Source: Mycolicibacterium vinylchloridicum (GTDB lineage: Bacteria; Actinomycetota; Actinomycetes; Mycobacteriales; Mycobacteriaceae). Taken from it: a DNA stretch of 64,000 nucleotides. Below are positions 34,132 to 41,589 of this stretch, piece by piece. The DNA is taken from assembly GCF_013404075.1 (NCBI RefSeq), contig NZ_JACBJQ010000028.1, positions 1 to 64,000 of the forward strand, read 5' to 3'. Every line of letters starts with the position of its first letter. Positions within the stretch are counted from its first letter, which is position 1. A model generated the notes under the pieces. The model saw only the letters and a program-made list of their open reading frames with translations. It made no database searches and had not been told where the DNA came from. Both the position numbers and the translations under genes were made by a program.

Positions 34132-34593
34132 ATGACCGGGTTGAAGCGTCGCGCAAAGCTCGCGGGAATGGCGTTGAGCGCCGTGGCGGCCGCGAGTGTC
34201 ATCTCGGCCGGCCCGGCGGCCGCCGATGCCACCGATGACTATCCGATCCCGCACCGCATCATCATCACCCAGTGCGACACCGAGCAGTACATGGCCGCCG
34301 CGCGCGACACCAGCCCGGTGTACTTCGAGCGCTACATGATCGACCGGAGCAACCGGCCGCCAGAGGTGCAGCAGATCGCCTTCGACCGCATCCACTGGTT
34401 CTTCTCGCTCGACCCGGTGGCTCGCCGTCAGTACTCCGAGGACACCGCGACCAACATCTATTACGAGTTCGTCGCGACCCGCTGGGGCAACTGGGCAAAG
34501 CTGTTCTTCAACAACAAGGGCGTGGTCGCCAAGGCCACCGACGTGTGCATGAACTACCCCAAGGGCGACATGTCGGTGTGGGACTGGGTGTAA
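34132..34593 (+). CDS. DUF5078 secreted protein
   Basis: A 153-residue exported protein: signal peptide (KRRAKLAGMALSAVAAASV, cleavage near AAA-DA) then a conserved domain (DYPIPHRIIITQCDTEQYMAAARDTSPVYFERYMIDRSNRPPEVQQIAFDRIHWFFSLDPVARRQYSEDTATNIYYEF and LFFNNKGVVAKATDVCMNYPKGDMSVWDW). This matches, from memory, the mycobacterial Rv1804c/Rv1810 family (DUF5078). Two cysteines (QCDTE and VCMNY) probably form a disulfide. ATG 34132 has GGAG at good spacing. Function unknown, but the family is restricted to mycobacteria as far as I know. Confidence 0.85.
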   Translation: MTGLKRRAKLAGMALSAVAAASVISAGPAAADATDDYPIPHRIIITQCDTEQYMAAARDTSPVYFERYMIDRSNRPPEVQQIAFDRIHWFFSLDPVARRQYSEDTATNIYYEFVATRWGNWAKLFFNNKGVVAKATDVCMNYPKGDMSVWDWV

Positions 34594-34700
34594 CTCCGGA
34601 GTTGTTTTCTGGCGAGCTAATCTCCGGACCGCGGTAACAAAGGCGTCAATTCCACCTATATACAGGCATCAATGGTGATGCCCGGATACACAGGTGGACG

Positions 34701-35252
34701 ATGAAGCAAACTCAGTCGACGGTCCTCGATCCCATACGCCTCGGTTCCGCCCTGGCGGCAGCCGTGACCTGCGCATCGATCGGCTTCGCGCCGGCAGCCG
34801 CGGCCGACCCGGTTCGCGTGCCGTGCGTCGTGCTCGATCAGGTTCGCGAGAGCCTCGACAACGACATCAACGCCGGCATCGGCGGGGTTCGGATCGTCAT
34901 CAGCTCGCCGTACGCGAGCGGGGCCGCCCAGCAACGCGACACCAACGTCAAGCTCGCCATGATCAGCCACGGTGTCCACTACATGGAGGATGTGAACGGT
35001 CCCGGCATCGTCCCTGGACTGGCGCCGGCGCTTGTCGACCTGCGCCGCGCGAGCGACGACATGCGTGACGCGGTCGGGGCGCTGTTCGTGATCTCGGGTG
35101 GCGGGTTCGGGTACGGGTACGGCGGGTACGGGCCGACGGTGTCGAACGCGTGGCCGCAGCCCTCGACGTGGACGGCGATCGACTGGGCCGACCAGAAGAA
35201 GGATGACATCTACGCGCTGGTGAACGGCCTTCAGCCGACCTGCCAGCCTTAG
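34701..35252 (+). CDS. Secreted protein with Gly/Tyr-rich segment
   Basis: A 183-residue exported protein with a signal peptide (SALAAAVTCASIGFAPAAAA-DP). The mature part contains PCVVLDQVRESLDNDINAGIGGVRIVISSPYASGAAQQRD, VDLRRASDDMRDAVGALF, a Gly/Tyr-rich stretch (GGGFGYGYGGYGP) and a C-terminal helix ending in CQP. One Cys near each end may pair. It overlaps nothing and is convergent with the FKBP gene 3 nt away. No family recognised. Confidence 0.65.
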   Translation: MKQTQSTVLDPIRLGSALAAAVTCASIGFAPAAAADPVRVPCVVLDQVRESLDNDINAGIGGVRIVISSPYASGAAQQRDTNVKLAMISHGVHYMEDVNGPGIVPGLAPALVDLRRASDDMRDAVGALFVISGGGFGYGYGGYGPTVSNAWPQPSTWTAIDWADQKKDDIYALVNGLQPTCQP

Positions 35253-35255
35253 CGG

Positions 35256-35888
35256 TTACGAGGCGCTGAGGATTTTGATCGCGAAGACCAGGGTGTCGCC
35301 GGGCAGGATGCCCGCCCTGGGCTGACCCTCCGGGTAGCCGTCGGCGGAGACCATGGCGACCGCGACCGTGGATCCGACCTTCTGACCCGCGATGGCCTTC
35401 TGGAAGCCGGGCACGACGCCGTCGAGGGGGAAGTCCGCCGGTTCGCCACGCTGGTAGCTGCTGTCGAACACCGATCCGTCCCGCCCGTTGACGCCCATGT
35501 AGCAGACCGACACCATGGCGTTCGGCGCGACAACCGGTCCGGTGCCGGCCTGCAACGTCTGCACCTGGGTGGCGGCGACGCTGAACGGCGCGGTCACCGT
35601 GACGAAGGGTGCGGCGGTGTCCGTGGATCCGGTGACCGCAACGCTGCCGGTAGCCCCGGGCAACGTCCATTCGGGGGTGCCCGGATTGGCGGGCGGTGTC
35701 GTCGGGCACGTGCCGTCCGGGCCGGCCGCTTGGGTCACCGTGGAAGCGACGGCTGGAGCGCTGGAGGCCTTGCTCGCCGACGGGCTACTGGTCTCGGAGC
35801 CGCATGCGGCCACCGTCAGAGCGATCGATGCGGCGCAGGCTACGAGTGCGACGGCGGAGGGCACGCGAGAGGAATTCACGGTCGCCAC
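35256..35888 (-). CDS. FKBP-type peptidyl-prolyl isomerase lipoprotein
   Basis: A 210-residue lipoprotein: the signal ends in the lipobox LTVAACGS, then a Ser/Ala-rich linker, a first beta domain (PEWTLPGATGSVAVTGS) and a C-terminal FKBP fold (VSVCYMGVNGRDGSVFDSSYQRGEPADFPLDGVVPGFQKAIAGQKVGSTVAVAMVSADGYPEGQ ... GDTLVFAIKIL). The FKBP active-site pattern (FD, VIPG-like VVPG, FxI) is present. It would act on exported proteins outside the membrane. GTG 35888 or, three codons on, GTG 35879; the choice is uncertain. Confidence 0.85.
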   Translation of the reverse strand: MATVNSSRVPSAVALVACAASIALTVAACGSETSSPSASKASSAPAVASTVTQAAGPDGTCPTTPPANPGTPEWTLPGATGSVAVTGSTDTAAPFVTVTAPFSVAATQVQTLQAGTGPVVAPNAMVSVCYMGVNGRDGSVFDSSYQRGEPADFPLDGVVPGFQKAIAGQKVGSTVAVAMVSADGYPEGQPRAGILPGDTLVFAIKILSAS

Positions 35889-35970
35889 GCTACAGCCGCA
35901 TAGGCCGGGTCGGGCCCAACGGCACCCATTATTGACCCGATAAAAAGTCTTGGCTCACGTTGAACCAATT

Positions 35971-35986
35971 CTCAGCAAAGCTTCAG
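35971..35986 (+). promoter_or_regulatory. Candidate MprA-type direct repeat upstream of pepD
   Basis: CTCAG (35971-35975) and TTCAG (35982-35986) form a direct repeat with an 11-bp period, loosely like the tandem MprA boxes described at mycobacterial mprA and pepD. It lies about 80 bp before the pepD start. No mprAB genes are in the window. Confidence 0.3.
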
Positions 35987-36062
35987 ACACCGCAGGCAGC
36001 CTGCATTCAGGCGCTAGCTGGCGCAAACATTAATTTGTCATGAGAAAGAGAAGTCCAACGCG

Positions 36063-37466
36063 ATGAACTACCAGTCAGGGAATGCGCCGCACGACCGCCA
36101 CCACCAATGGCGACCGAAAGATGCTGTTGATCAATCTAACTCGAATCAGTGGGACCAGGCCCGGTATCAATCGCATTACGATACTTCTTATACGACACAG
36201 ATGTACCCGCCGAGCTACGGACCGCACGGCGATATGCGCAGTCAATTTGTGAGACCACCGTCACAGCAAAATCCAAAACCGCGATCGAAAGCTCGGGCCG
36301 GAGTGTTGGTGGCCGGTACGGCCGCGGTCGCCATGGTTGCCGGCGCCGGCGCCGTCGTCGTGGTCGACCACCTCGGGCAGCCGGCCGCCACGGTCGCCGC
36401 ACCCAAGCCCGCCGCCGGAATGTCTGCGCCGAAGGCCGGGCCGGTCTCCGGCCAGCCCGCTGCCCAGGCTCCCGTCGGATCGGTCGAGCAGGTCTCGGCC
36501 AAGGTGTTGCCCAGCGTGGTCAAACTCCAGATCAGCATGGGCCAGGGACGTGAGGAAGGATCCGGAATCGTTCTGAGCTCCGACGGGCTGATCTTGACCA
36601 ACAACCATGTCGTGGCGGCGGCCGCGCAGGCCGCGGACGGCCAGGACCCGACGGCGGACGGTCCGGGGGTGCGACCGTTCGGCCGCTCCAGCGGCGGTGT
36701 CGAGGCCACCGTGACCTTCTCCGACGGCCGCACAGTGCCGTTCACCGTCGTCGGCACCGATCCCGCCGACGACATCGCGGTGGTGCGTGCGCAGAACGTC
36801 TCGGGGCTGACGCCGATCACCATCGGTTCGTCCAAGGACCTCAAGGTGGGGCAAAACGTCGTCGCGGTCGGCTCGCCGCTGGGCCTGCAGGGCACCGTGA
36901 CCACCGGCATCATCAGCGCGCTCGACCGTCCGGTGGCCACCGGTGACGGGCAGACCGGCCAGCATTCGGTCATGAACGCGATCCAGACCGACGCCGCCAT
37001 CAATCCGGGCAACTCGGGCGGGGCGCTGGTGGACATGAACGGTGATCTGATCGGCGTGAACTCGGCGATCGCATCCCTTGGCGGCGGCCAGGATTCGCAG
37101 GCAGCACAGAGCGGGTCGATCGGCCTCGGCTTCGCCATCCCCGTCGATCAGGCCAAACGCCTTGCCGACGAACTGATCTCCACCGGAACCGTCCAGCACG
37201 CCTCACTCGGTGTCCAGCTCAGCTCGGACGACAGCGCGCGCGGCGCGATGATCGCGGGCGTCGCGGACGGCAGCCCGGCGGCATCGGCCGGCTTGCCGCA
37301 GGGTGCGGTCATAACCAAGGTGGACAGCCATGTGATCGACGGCCCGGAGTCACTCGTCGCCGCCATTCATTCCAAGGCACCCGGTGACAACGTCACCGTG
37401 ACGTACGACGATCCGTCAGGCGCGTCCCATACGGTGCAGGTCACGCTCGGCCAGATGCAGTCGTAG
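36063..37466 (+). CDS. pepD: HtrA-like serine protease, PepD family
   Basis: A 467-residue membrane-anchored trypsin-like protease with a PDZ domain. A polar N-terminal cytoplasmic region of about 77 residues rich in Gln, Tyr, His and Pro precedes one helix (about 80-102). The protease domain has His182 (ILTNNHVVAAA), Asp237 (PADDIAVV) and Ser318 (INPGNSGGAL); the PDZ follows (ASLGVQLSSDDSARGAMIAGVADGSPAASAGLPQGAVITKVD). It closely resembles M. tuberculosis PepD (Rv0983) as remembered. That protein sits next to the envelope-stress regulators mprAB, which are absent here, so this may be a PepD paralogue. ATG 36063 has AGAGAAG upstream. Confidence 0.9.
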   Translation: MNYQSGNAPHDRHHQWRPKDAVDQSNSNQWDQARYQSHYDTSYTTQMYPPSYGPHGDMRSQFVRPPSQQNPKPRSKARAGVLVAGTAAVAMVAGAGAVVVVDHLGQPAATVAAPKPAAGMSAPKAGPVSGQPAAQAPVGSVEQVSAKVLPSVVKLQISMGQGREEGSGIVLSSDGLILTNNHVVAAAAQAADGQDPTADGPGVRPFGRSSGGVEATVTFSDGRTVPFTVVGTDPADDIAVVRAQNVSGLTPITIGSSKDLKVGQNVVAVGSPLGLQGTVTTGIISALDRPVATGDGQTGQHSVMNAIQTDAAINPGNSGGALVDMNGDLIGVNSAIASLGGGQDSQAAQSGSIGLGFAIPVDQAKRLADELISTGTVQHASLGVQLSSDDSARGAMIAGVADGSPAASAGLPQGAVITKVDSHVIDGPESLVAAIHSKAPGDNVTVTYDDPSGASHTVQVTLGQMQS

Positions 37467-37479
37467 GCAAACTGATCTG

Positions 37480-37522
37480 CCGCACAAGATAATTGGAGCG
37501 ATGCTCCGATTATCTTGTGCGG
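37480..37522. terminator. Long inverted repeat (20-bp arms) after pepD
   Basis: CCGCACAAGATAATTGGAGC (37480-37499) and its complement (37503-37522) pair over 20 positions with a single T:G wobble and a 3-nt loop. It begins 14 nt after the pepD stop and has no U-tract. A stem this long can stop or protect transcripts; it may also mark an operator. Its right arm reaches close to the -10 of the next gene. Confidence 0.6.
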
Positions 37523-37529
37523 CGGTCGC

Positions 37530-37535
37530 TATAGT
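37530..37535 (+). promoter_or_regulatory. Candidate -10 of the leaderless lipoprotein gene
   Basis: TATAGT matches the mycobacterial -10 and ends 8 nt before GTG 37544, which has no ribosome site. This implies a transcript starting at or within a base or two of the GTG. Any -35 would fall inside the inverted repeat just upstream. Confidence 0.5.
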
Positions 37536-37543
37536 CGCTCAGC

Positions 37544-37963
37544 GTGAACCGTACTGTGCGCCGGCTCGGCATCGTCATGGCACTCGGTGGTCTCGCCGCT
37601 GCGAGCCTGCCGGCATGCTCATCATCGGACTCGACCTCGACCTCCGTTTCGGCGGCCGACTGCACCAAGACCGGACTTGCCGACGCGGCCACCAAAGCGG
37701 TTCAGGCCGTGGCCCAGGACAACATCTACCGGATCGACGATGTCAAATGTGCTGCCGGCTGGGCGGTGACAAGCGGCCTGTGGTCCAGTACCGCCAATCC
37801 CGACATGGGTGCACCCACCACTCTGGTCTTCCAGCAGCAGGGCCTGCAGTGGGTGAACCAGGACAAACAGAAGGTGTGCGGCACGAACGCGTCGACAACG
37901 CCCGCACCGGCCGACGCCACGATTCCCACCGACCTGTACGAGTTTGGCTGCCTGACCGGATAG
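37544..37963 (+). CDS. Lipoprotein with four-Cys secreted domain
   Basis: A 139-residue predicted lipoprotein. A signal (RRLGIVMALGGLAAASLP) is followed by lipobox ACSS. The mature domain (DCTKTGLADAATKAVQAVAQDNIYRIDDVKCAAGWAVTSGLWSSTAN ... KVCGTNAST ... LYEFGCLTG) has four further cysteines that could make two disulfides. The pattern resembles small mycobacterial secreted proteins, with a fold around one helix and a short sheet. Start GTG 37544, apparently leaderless. Function unknown. Confidence 0.7.
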   Translation: MNRTVRRLGIVMALGGLAAASLPACSSSDSTSTSVSAADCTKTGLADAATKAVQAVAQDNIYRIDDVKCAAGWAVTSGLWSSTANPDMGAPTTLVFQQQGLQWVNQDKQKVCGTNASTTPAPADATIPTDLYEFGCLTG

Positions 37964-38027
37964 CGCTGATGTTTCGGGTGGGTATGCACTAGCTTTGTGC
38001 GATGTGTCGAGGGGAGCACACGCGCTG

Positions 38028-39629
38028 ATGGGACGAACCGCACGGCCACTGCGTGTTTCGCTCGCGGTGGTCACTATCGCAGCACTGAGCCTGATCGCGA
38101 TCGACCTGCGATCCCACTCGGATTGGCAGCTGCCGCCACCCATTTCGGGTCCCTTCGCCACTCTGCTCGCGATGTCGACGAATCTTGGTGAATCGCAGGC
38201 ACAATCCGTCGAGCTGACCGCCGAGCTCACCACCCCGGACCGTCCCGCGCGGCTCGAATCATGGGCAGCCGCCAACGGTCTGTCGGTTCGGTGGCGCTCC
38301 GGCGACAAGTGGGCCGTCCTCCACGGGCCGGCCGGCCAGGTCGCCGCGGCCCTGCGGGTGGCGGTCCGCGACTATCGCGGCCGGGCGGGGCAGGTGTTCT
38401 ACGCCTCGCCGCAGCAGCCCGCCGTTCCCGCCTCGCTGACCGACACGGTGGCCGGCCTGGGCCGGATCCTCAGCTACACGCCGTACCACTCGAACAGCCC
38501 GTCGTTCCGGCCGTTGGATGTGCCTGACCACAGCCTGCCCCCGGACTCGCTGCGGACCACGTACAACGTCCGTCCGCTGACCGAAGCCGGCTACACCGGC
38601 AAGCGCACCACGATTGCGGTATTCGGTTTCGACGGATTCGATCAGGCCGACCTGGATATGTTCACCGCGACATACGGCCTGCCCAAGTTGACCCCTGAGG
38701 TGGTCGGCGGGATGCCGGAACAGCGCAGCGGCGAGTCAACGATGGATCTCCAGGTCGCGCACGCGATCGCACCCGATGCCCGCAAGGTACTGGTCAATGC
38801 GCGCACGACGGTCGCAGGCGGAAGCACCTACGTCAAGATCGCCGAACTGATGCAATCGGTGGATCGCCAGTTCCCCGGCGCCATCTGGAGTTTGTCCATC
38901 GGCTGGGGGTGCGACCGGATGATCACCGCCGCCGACCTCGCCCCGATCCGCGGCGCGATATCCATCGCCCTCGCCCACGGCACCACGGTGTTCGACGCCA
39001 GCGGCGACTTGGCGGGCCTGGAATGCAAACGAGGGCATGACTGGGCGGCGCCACCCGGCCCGGCCGACGTCGGGCTCGATGCCGTCGCGTCGTTGCCCGA
39101 GGTGACCAGCGTCGGCGGTACGACCTTGTCGACCGACGAGAAGTACCGGTGGCTGGGCGAGCAGGCGTGGAGCGACGGCCCGTTGACCCAGGGGAGCGGC
39201 GGCGGGGTGTCCAGCCTCTTCGACCGGCCACCGTGGCAGGCCGGGGTGACGACCACGACCAACACCGTGCGCAGACTGACTCCCGATGTGTCGGCGGTGG
39301 CCGACAATTCGACGGGCGCCGTCATCGTGCAGCACCAGCAGTTGGTGGTCGGTGGCGGCACATCGATGGCGGCCCCGATCTGGGCCGGTATCGCAGCGGT
39401 GATGAACCAGTTCCTGGTCGCCAACGGCGGGCGGCCACTGGGAGAACTCAATCCGATGTTGTACCGCCTCAAGGCCGGTGCGTCCCGGCCGGGGTTCCAC
39501 GACATCACGTTGGGCACCAACGCCGTCGCGATCTCCCAACCCGGCTACGACATGGTGACCGGCTTGGGTAGTCCCAACGTCGACAACCTGGTACGCAACA
39601 TCCTTGACGTGCAGCGGGGTCCGCGATGA
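38028..39629 (+). CDS. S53 (sedolisin/kumamolisin-like) serine-carboxyl protease
   Basis: A 533-residue exported protease. A signal or anchor helix (RVSLAVVTIAALSLIAI) is followed by an S53 pro-domain (SQAQSVELTAELTTPDRPARLESWAAANGLSVRW ... LRVAVRDYRG) and the peptidase domain. The catalytic Glu236 and Asp240 (GESTMDLQ), oxyanion Asp327 (ASGDLAG) and Ser446 (GGGTSMAAPIWAG) are all present, as is the C-terminal calcium-site motif PGYDMVTGLGSPNVD. S53 enzymes usually work at acid pH outside the cell. The start is ATG 38028, with GGGGAG about 12 nt upstream. The next gene overlaps its stop as ATGA. Confidence 0.9.
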   Translation: MGRTARPLRVSLAVVTIAALSLIAIDLRSHSDWQLPPPISGPFATLLAMSTNLGESQAQSVELTAELTTPDRPARLESWAAANGLSVRWRSGDKWAVLHGPAGQVAAALRVAVRDYRGRAGQVFYASPQQPAVPASLTDTVAGLGRILSYTPYHSNSPSFRPLDVPDHSLPPDSLRTTYNVRPLTEAGYTGKRTTIAVFGFDGFDQADLDMFTATYGLPKLTPEVVGGMPEQRSGESTMDLQVAHAIAPDARKVLVNARTTVAGGSTYVKIAELMQSVDRQFPGAIWSLSIGWGCDRMITAADLAPIRGAISIALAHGTTVFDASGDLAGLECKRGHDWAAPPGPADVGLDAVASLPEVTSVGGTTLSTDEKYRWLGEQAWSDGPLTQGSGGGVSSLFDRPPWQAGVTTTTNTVRRLTPDVSAVADNSTGAVIVQHQQLVVGGGTSMAAPIWAGIAAVMNQFLVANGGRPLGELNPMLYRLKAGASRPGFHDITLGTNAVAISQPGYDMVTGLGSPNVDNLVRNILDVQRGPR

Positions 39630-40828
39630 GCGATCAACCCGACGCCGACATCGACATCGCGACGATGCCGTGCCCGGCATGCCGTCACGACGTTCCTGCG
39701 GGCCGGTTCTGCGCGCGCTGCGGCGCACATTTGTCGCAGCCTCCTGGCCGGCGCCCCGGTCTGCTGCGCGTGCGCGATTTCGCCGCCGCCCCGGGGGAAA
39801 ACGTTCTCCAACCCTCGATCGTCAGCTCGATGTTCCCGCAGCTGCCGAGCAGGTCGCGGGTCGCATTCCGCTTCGCACTCGCCCTGGTGGCGGCGGTGCT
39901 GATCACCTTCTGTCTGCTGCAGTGGTATGTGCCGATGCTGGCGTTGGCCATCTTCGCCGCACCGACCCTCGTCGCGATCTACCTCGTCGAATCCCGGCTG
40001 CTGGCCGATCTTCCTGCATGGGTCTGGGTGCTTACGGCAGCCCTCGGACTGGCCGTCGGGGTGGGCTGGGCGACGTTGACCGATGCGATCGTGGCCGAGA
40101 CGTACAGCCTGGGTCTTGGCTCACAGATCCCGACGACACGTCTGCTGCGCGACGCGGTGGTGATCCCATTCGGAGCTCTGCTGGCGATGCAGCTGCCGGC
40201 CATCCTGGTCCGTCTCATCAGGACACCAGTTCGAGAATCGTTGCACGGCTTCACAATCGGCGTGGTCGGTGCCACGACGTTCACTCTCGCCACCAACGTC
40301 ACCAGGATGATTCCGCAATTCGGCGACAGCACAGTGACCGGCGATCTGCCCATTGCGGACATGTTGCTCCAGGGCGGGGTGCGCGGGATCGCCGAACCGT
40401 TGACGGGCTTGGCTCTGGGCGGCCTTGTCGGTGCGGGCCTCTGGTATGCGCGCCGCGACGGGCCTGACCGCCGCGGCGTGCTCGCGGTCGGCGGCCTCGG
40501 TCTGGTTGTCGGCGCCGCCGCATATGCGTCCGTCGGCCTCGCCGAGGCCTACCGGCTGCCGCCGTATCTGCAATTCTCGGTACACGTCGTACTCGCGCTC
40601 GCGGCGATCATCGCCCTGCGGGTGAGCCTTCAGCTGACGGTCCTTCGGGAGGAGCACGCGGTCACCTATCCGGAGCTCCCGATTCTCTGCGTCTGGTGCC
40701 AGCACGTGGTACCCGACACCAAGTTCTGTCCGGCCTGCGGGGTTGCCGGCCATGCGGCGTCGCAGACGTCGCGGGCCGCCCGCAGGCAGAACCGGCCACA
40801 GCCCCACATCGAGATGGCGGAGCAATGA
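39626..40828 (+). CDS. Polytopic membrane protein with zinc ribbons at both ends
   Basis: A 400-residue membrane protein. An N-terminal zinc ribbon has Cys16, Cys19, Cys29 and Cys32 (CPAC, CARC); a C-terminal one has Cys355, Cys358, Cys368 and Cys371 (CVWC, CPAC). Between them lie about eight or nine hydrophobic helices. Zinc ribbons at both termini imply both ends are cytoplasmic. I do not see a PrsW-type EExxK or a rhomboid motif, so no enzymatic class is assigned. It overlaps the S53 stop and the next start by ATGA and so is made in step with both. Function unknown; it could be a partner or receptor of the exported protease. Confidence 0.72.
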   Translation: MSDQPDADIDIATMPCPACRHDVPAGRFCARCGAHLSQPPGRRPGLLRVRDFAAAPGENVLQPSIVSSMFPQLPSRSRVAFRFALALVAAVLITFCLLQWYVPMLALAIFAAPTLVAIYLVESRLLADLPAWVWVLTAALGLAVGVGWATLTDAIVAETYSLGLGSQIPTTRLLRDAVVIPFGALLAMQLPAILVRLIRTPVRESLHGFTIGVVGATTFTLATNVTRMIPQFGDSTVTGDLPIADMLLQGGVRGIAEPLTGLALGGLVGAGLWYARRDGPDRRGVLAVGGLGLVVGAAAYASVGLAEAYRLPPYLQFSVHVVLALAAIIALRVSLQLTVLREEHAVTYPELPILCVWCQHVVPDTKFCPACGVAGHAASQTSRAARRQNRPQPHIEMAEQ

Positions 40829-41568
40829 GCGCCGCCCCCACCACCGCGCAGCCTGTCGAGTTGTTTCCCGGTTACTCGGTGCCGTCAGGCTCCTATACGG
40901 CTGGGCCACAACGGTTTACCTCATTCCCGCGCATGCTCATCCCGCTCATCGCCACCCTCGCAGTATTGATCGGAGCGTCGACGGCGTTGTGGAACGTGGC
41001 GGGCGGGCCGACAGTGCGCTACAGCTGCCCGCCGGATTGCGGGCGACCACCGACGGGTGTGCCGGTTCAGGCGAGCCCGCGTTACGTGGCGGCCGACGGC
41101 GGATTTTCGGTGTCGTACCCGGCGCCGGGTTCGGCGTACGACGTCAGCCTGGAAGACGACGGCGTCTCGGCGACGTACACCGGCGGAGACGGCGGGGTGA
41201 TGGAACTCTTCGCGGTCCCCGCCGGGGGCCGATCGGCCGAGGAGGTCATCGACGACCTTCTGAAGGAGAAGCAGCCGGACGCGACGGTGGCCTACGTGCT
41301 CCCCAACACCACTGTCGGATACCAACTCGGTTTCGGTGAAGTCCTCGACGTCTACCCGCAGGGGGGTGCGACGGTCACCCGCACCCGCCTCGTCGTGATG
41401 GCCGCCGTGAAGAACGACCTGGCACTGGTCGGCGCCGCGATCGGGCCGTACCGGAAGTTCGCGCCCGGTGACGGACCCGGCGTCCCCTCTGGCGCGAACC
41501 TCGAACTCGCCCAGGATCTGGGCAAGTACGTCAACAGTTTTCTGTGGAAGGGCGACCCGCCCCGGTGA
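40825..41568 (+). CDS. Single-pass membrane protein with exported C-terminal domain
   Basis: A 247-residue protein: cytoplasmic N-terminus (about 36 residues), one helix at about 37-57 (MLIPLIATLAVLIGASTALW), then an external domain of about 185 residues (two Cys in SCPPDCGR, then FSVSYPAPGSAYDVSLEDDGVSATYTGGDGGVMELFAVPAGGRSAEEVIDDLLKEKQPDATVAYVLPN ...). Resembles secreted sensor or substrate-binding-like domains, but no family is recognised. ATG 40825 overlaps the preceding stop, completing a three-gene coupled cassette with the S53 protease. Confidence 0.65.
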   Translation: MSAAPTTAQPVELFPGYSVPSGSYTAGPQRFTSFPRMLIPLIATLAVLIGASTALWNVAGGPTVRYSCPPDCGRPPTGVPVQASPRYVAADGGFSVSYPAPGSAYDVSLEDDGVSATYTGGDGGVMELFAVPAGGRSAEEVIDDLLKEKQPDATVAYVLPNTTVGYQLGFGEVLDVYPQGGATVTRTRLVVMAAVKNDLALVGAAIGPYRKFAPGDGPGVPSGANLELAQDLGKYVNSFLWKGDPPR

Positions 41569-41589
41569 GGAGTTGTCGCCCAGCGCTCG

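Noticed and set aside
34592..34603. AACTCCGGAGTT palindrome at the DUF5078 stop as a terminator
   Set aside because: A palindrome without a loop cannot form a useful hairpin, and no U-tract follows directly.
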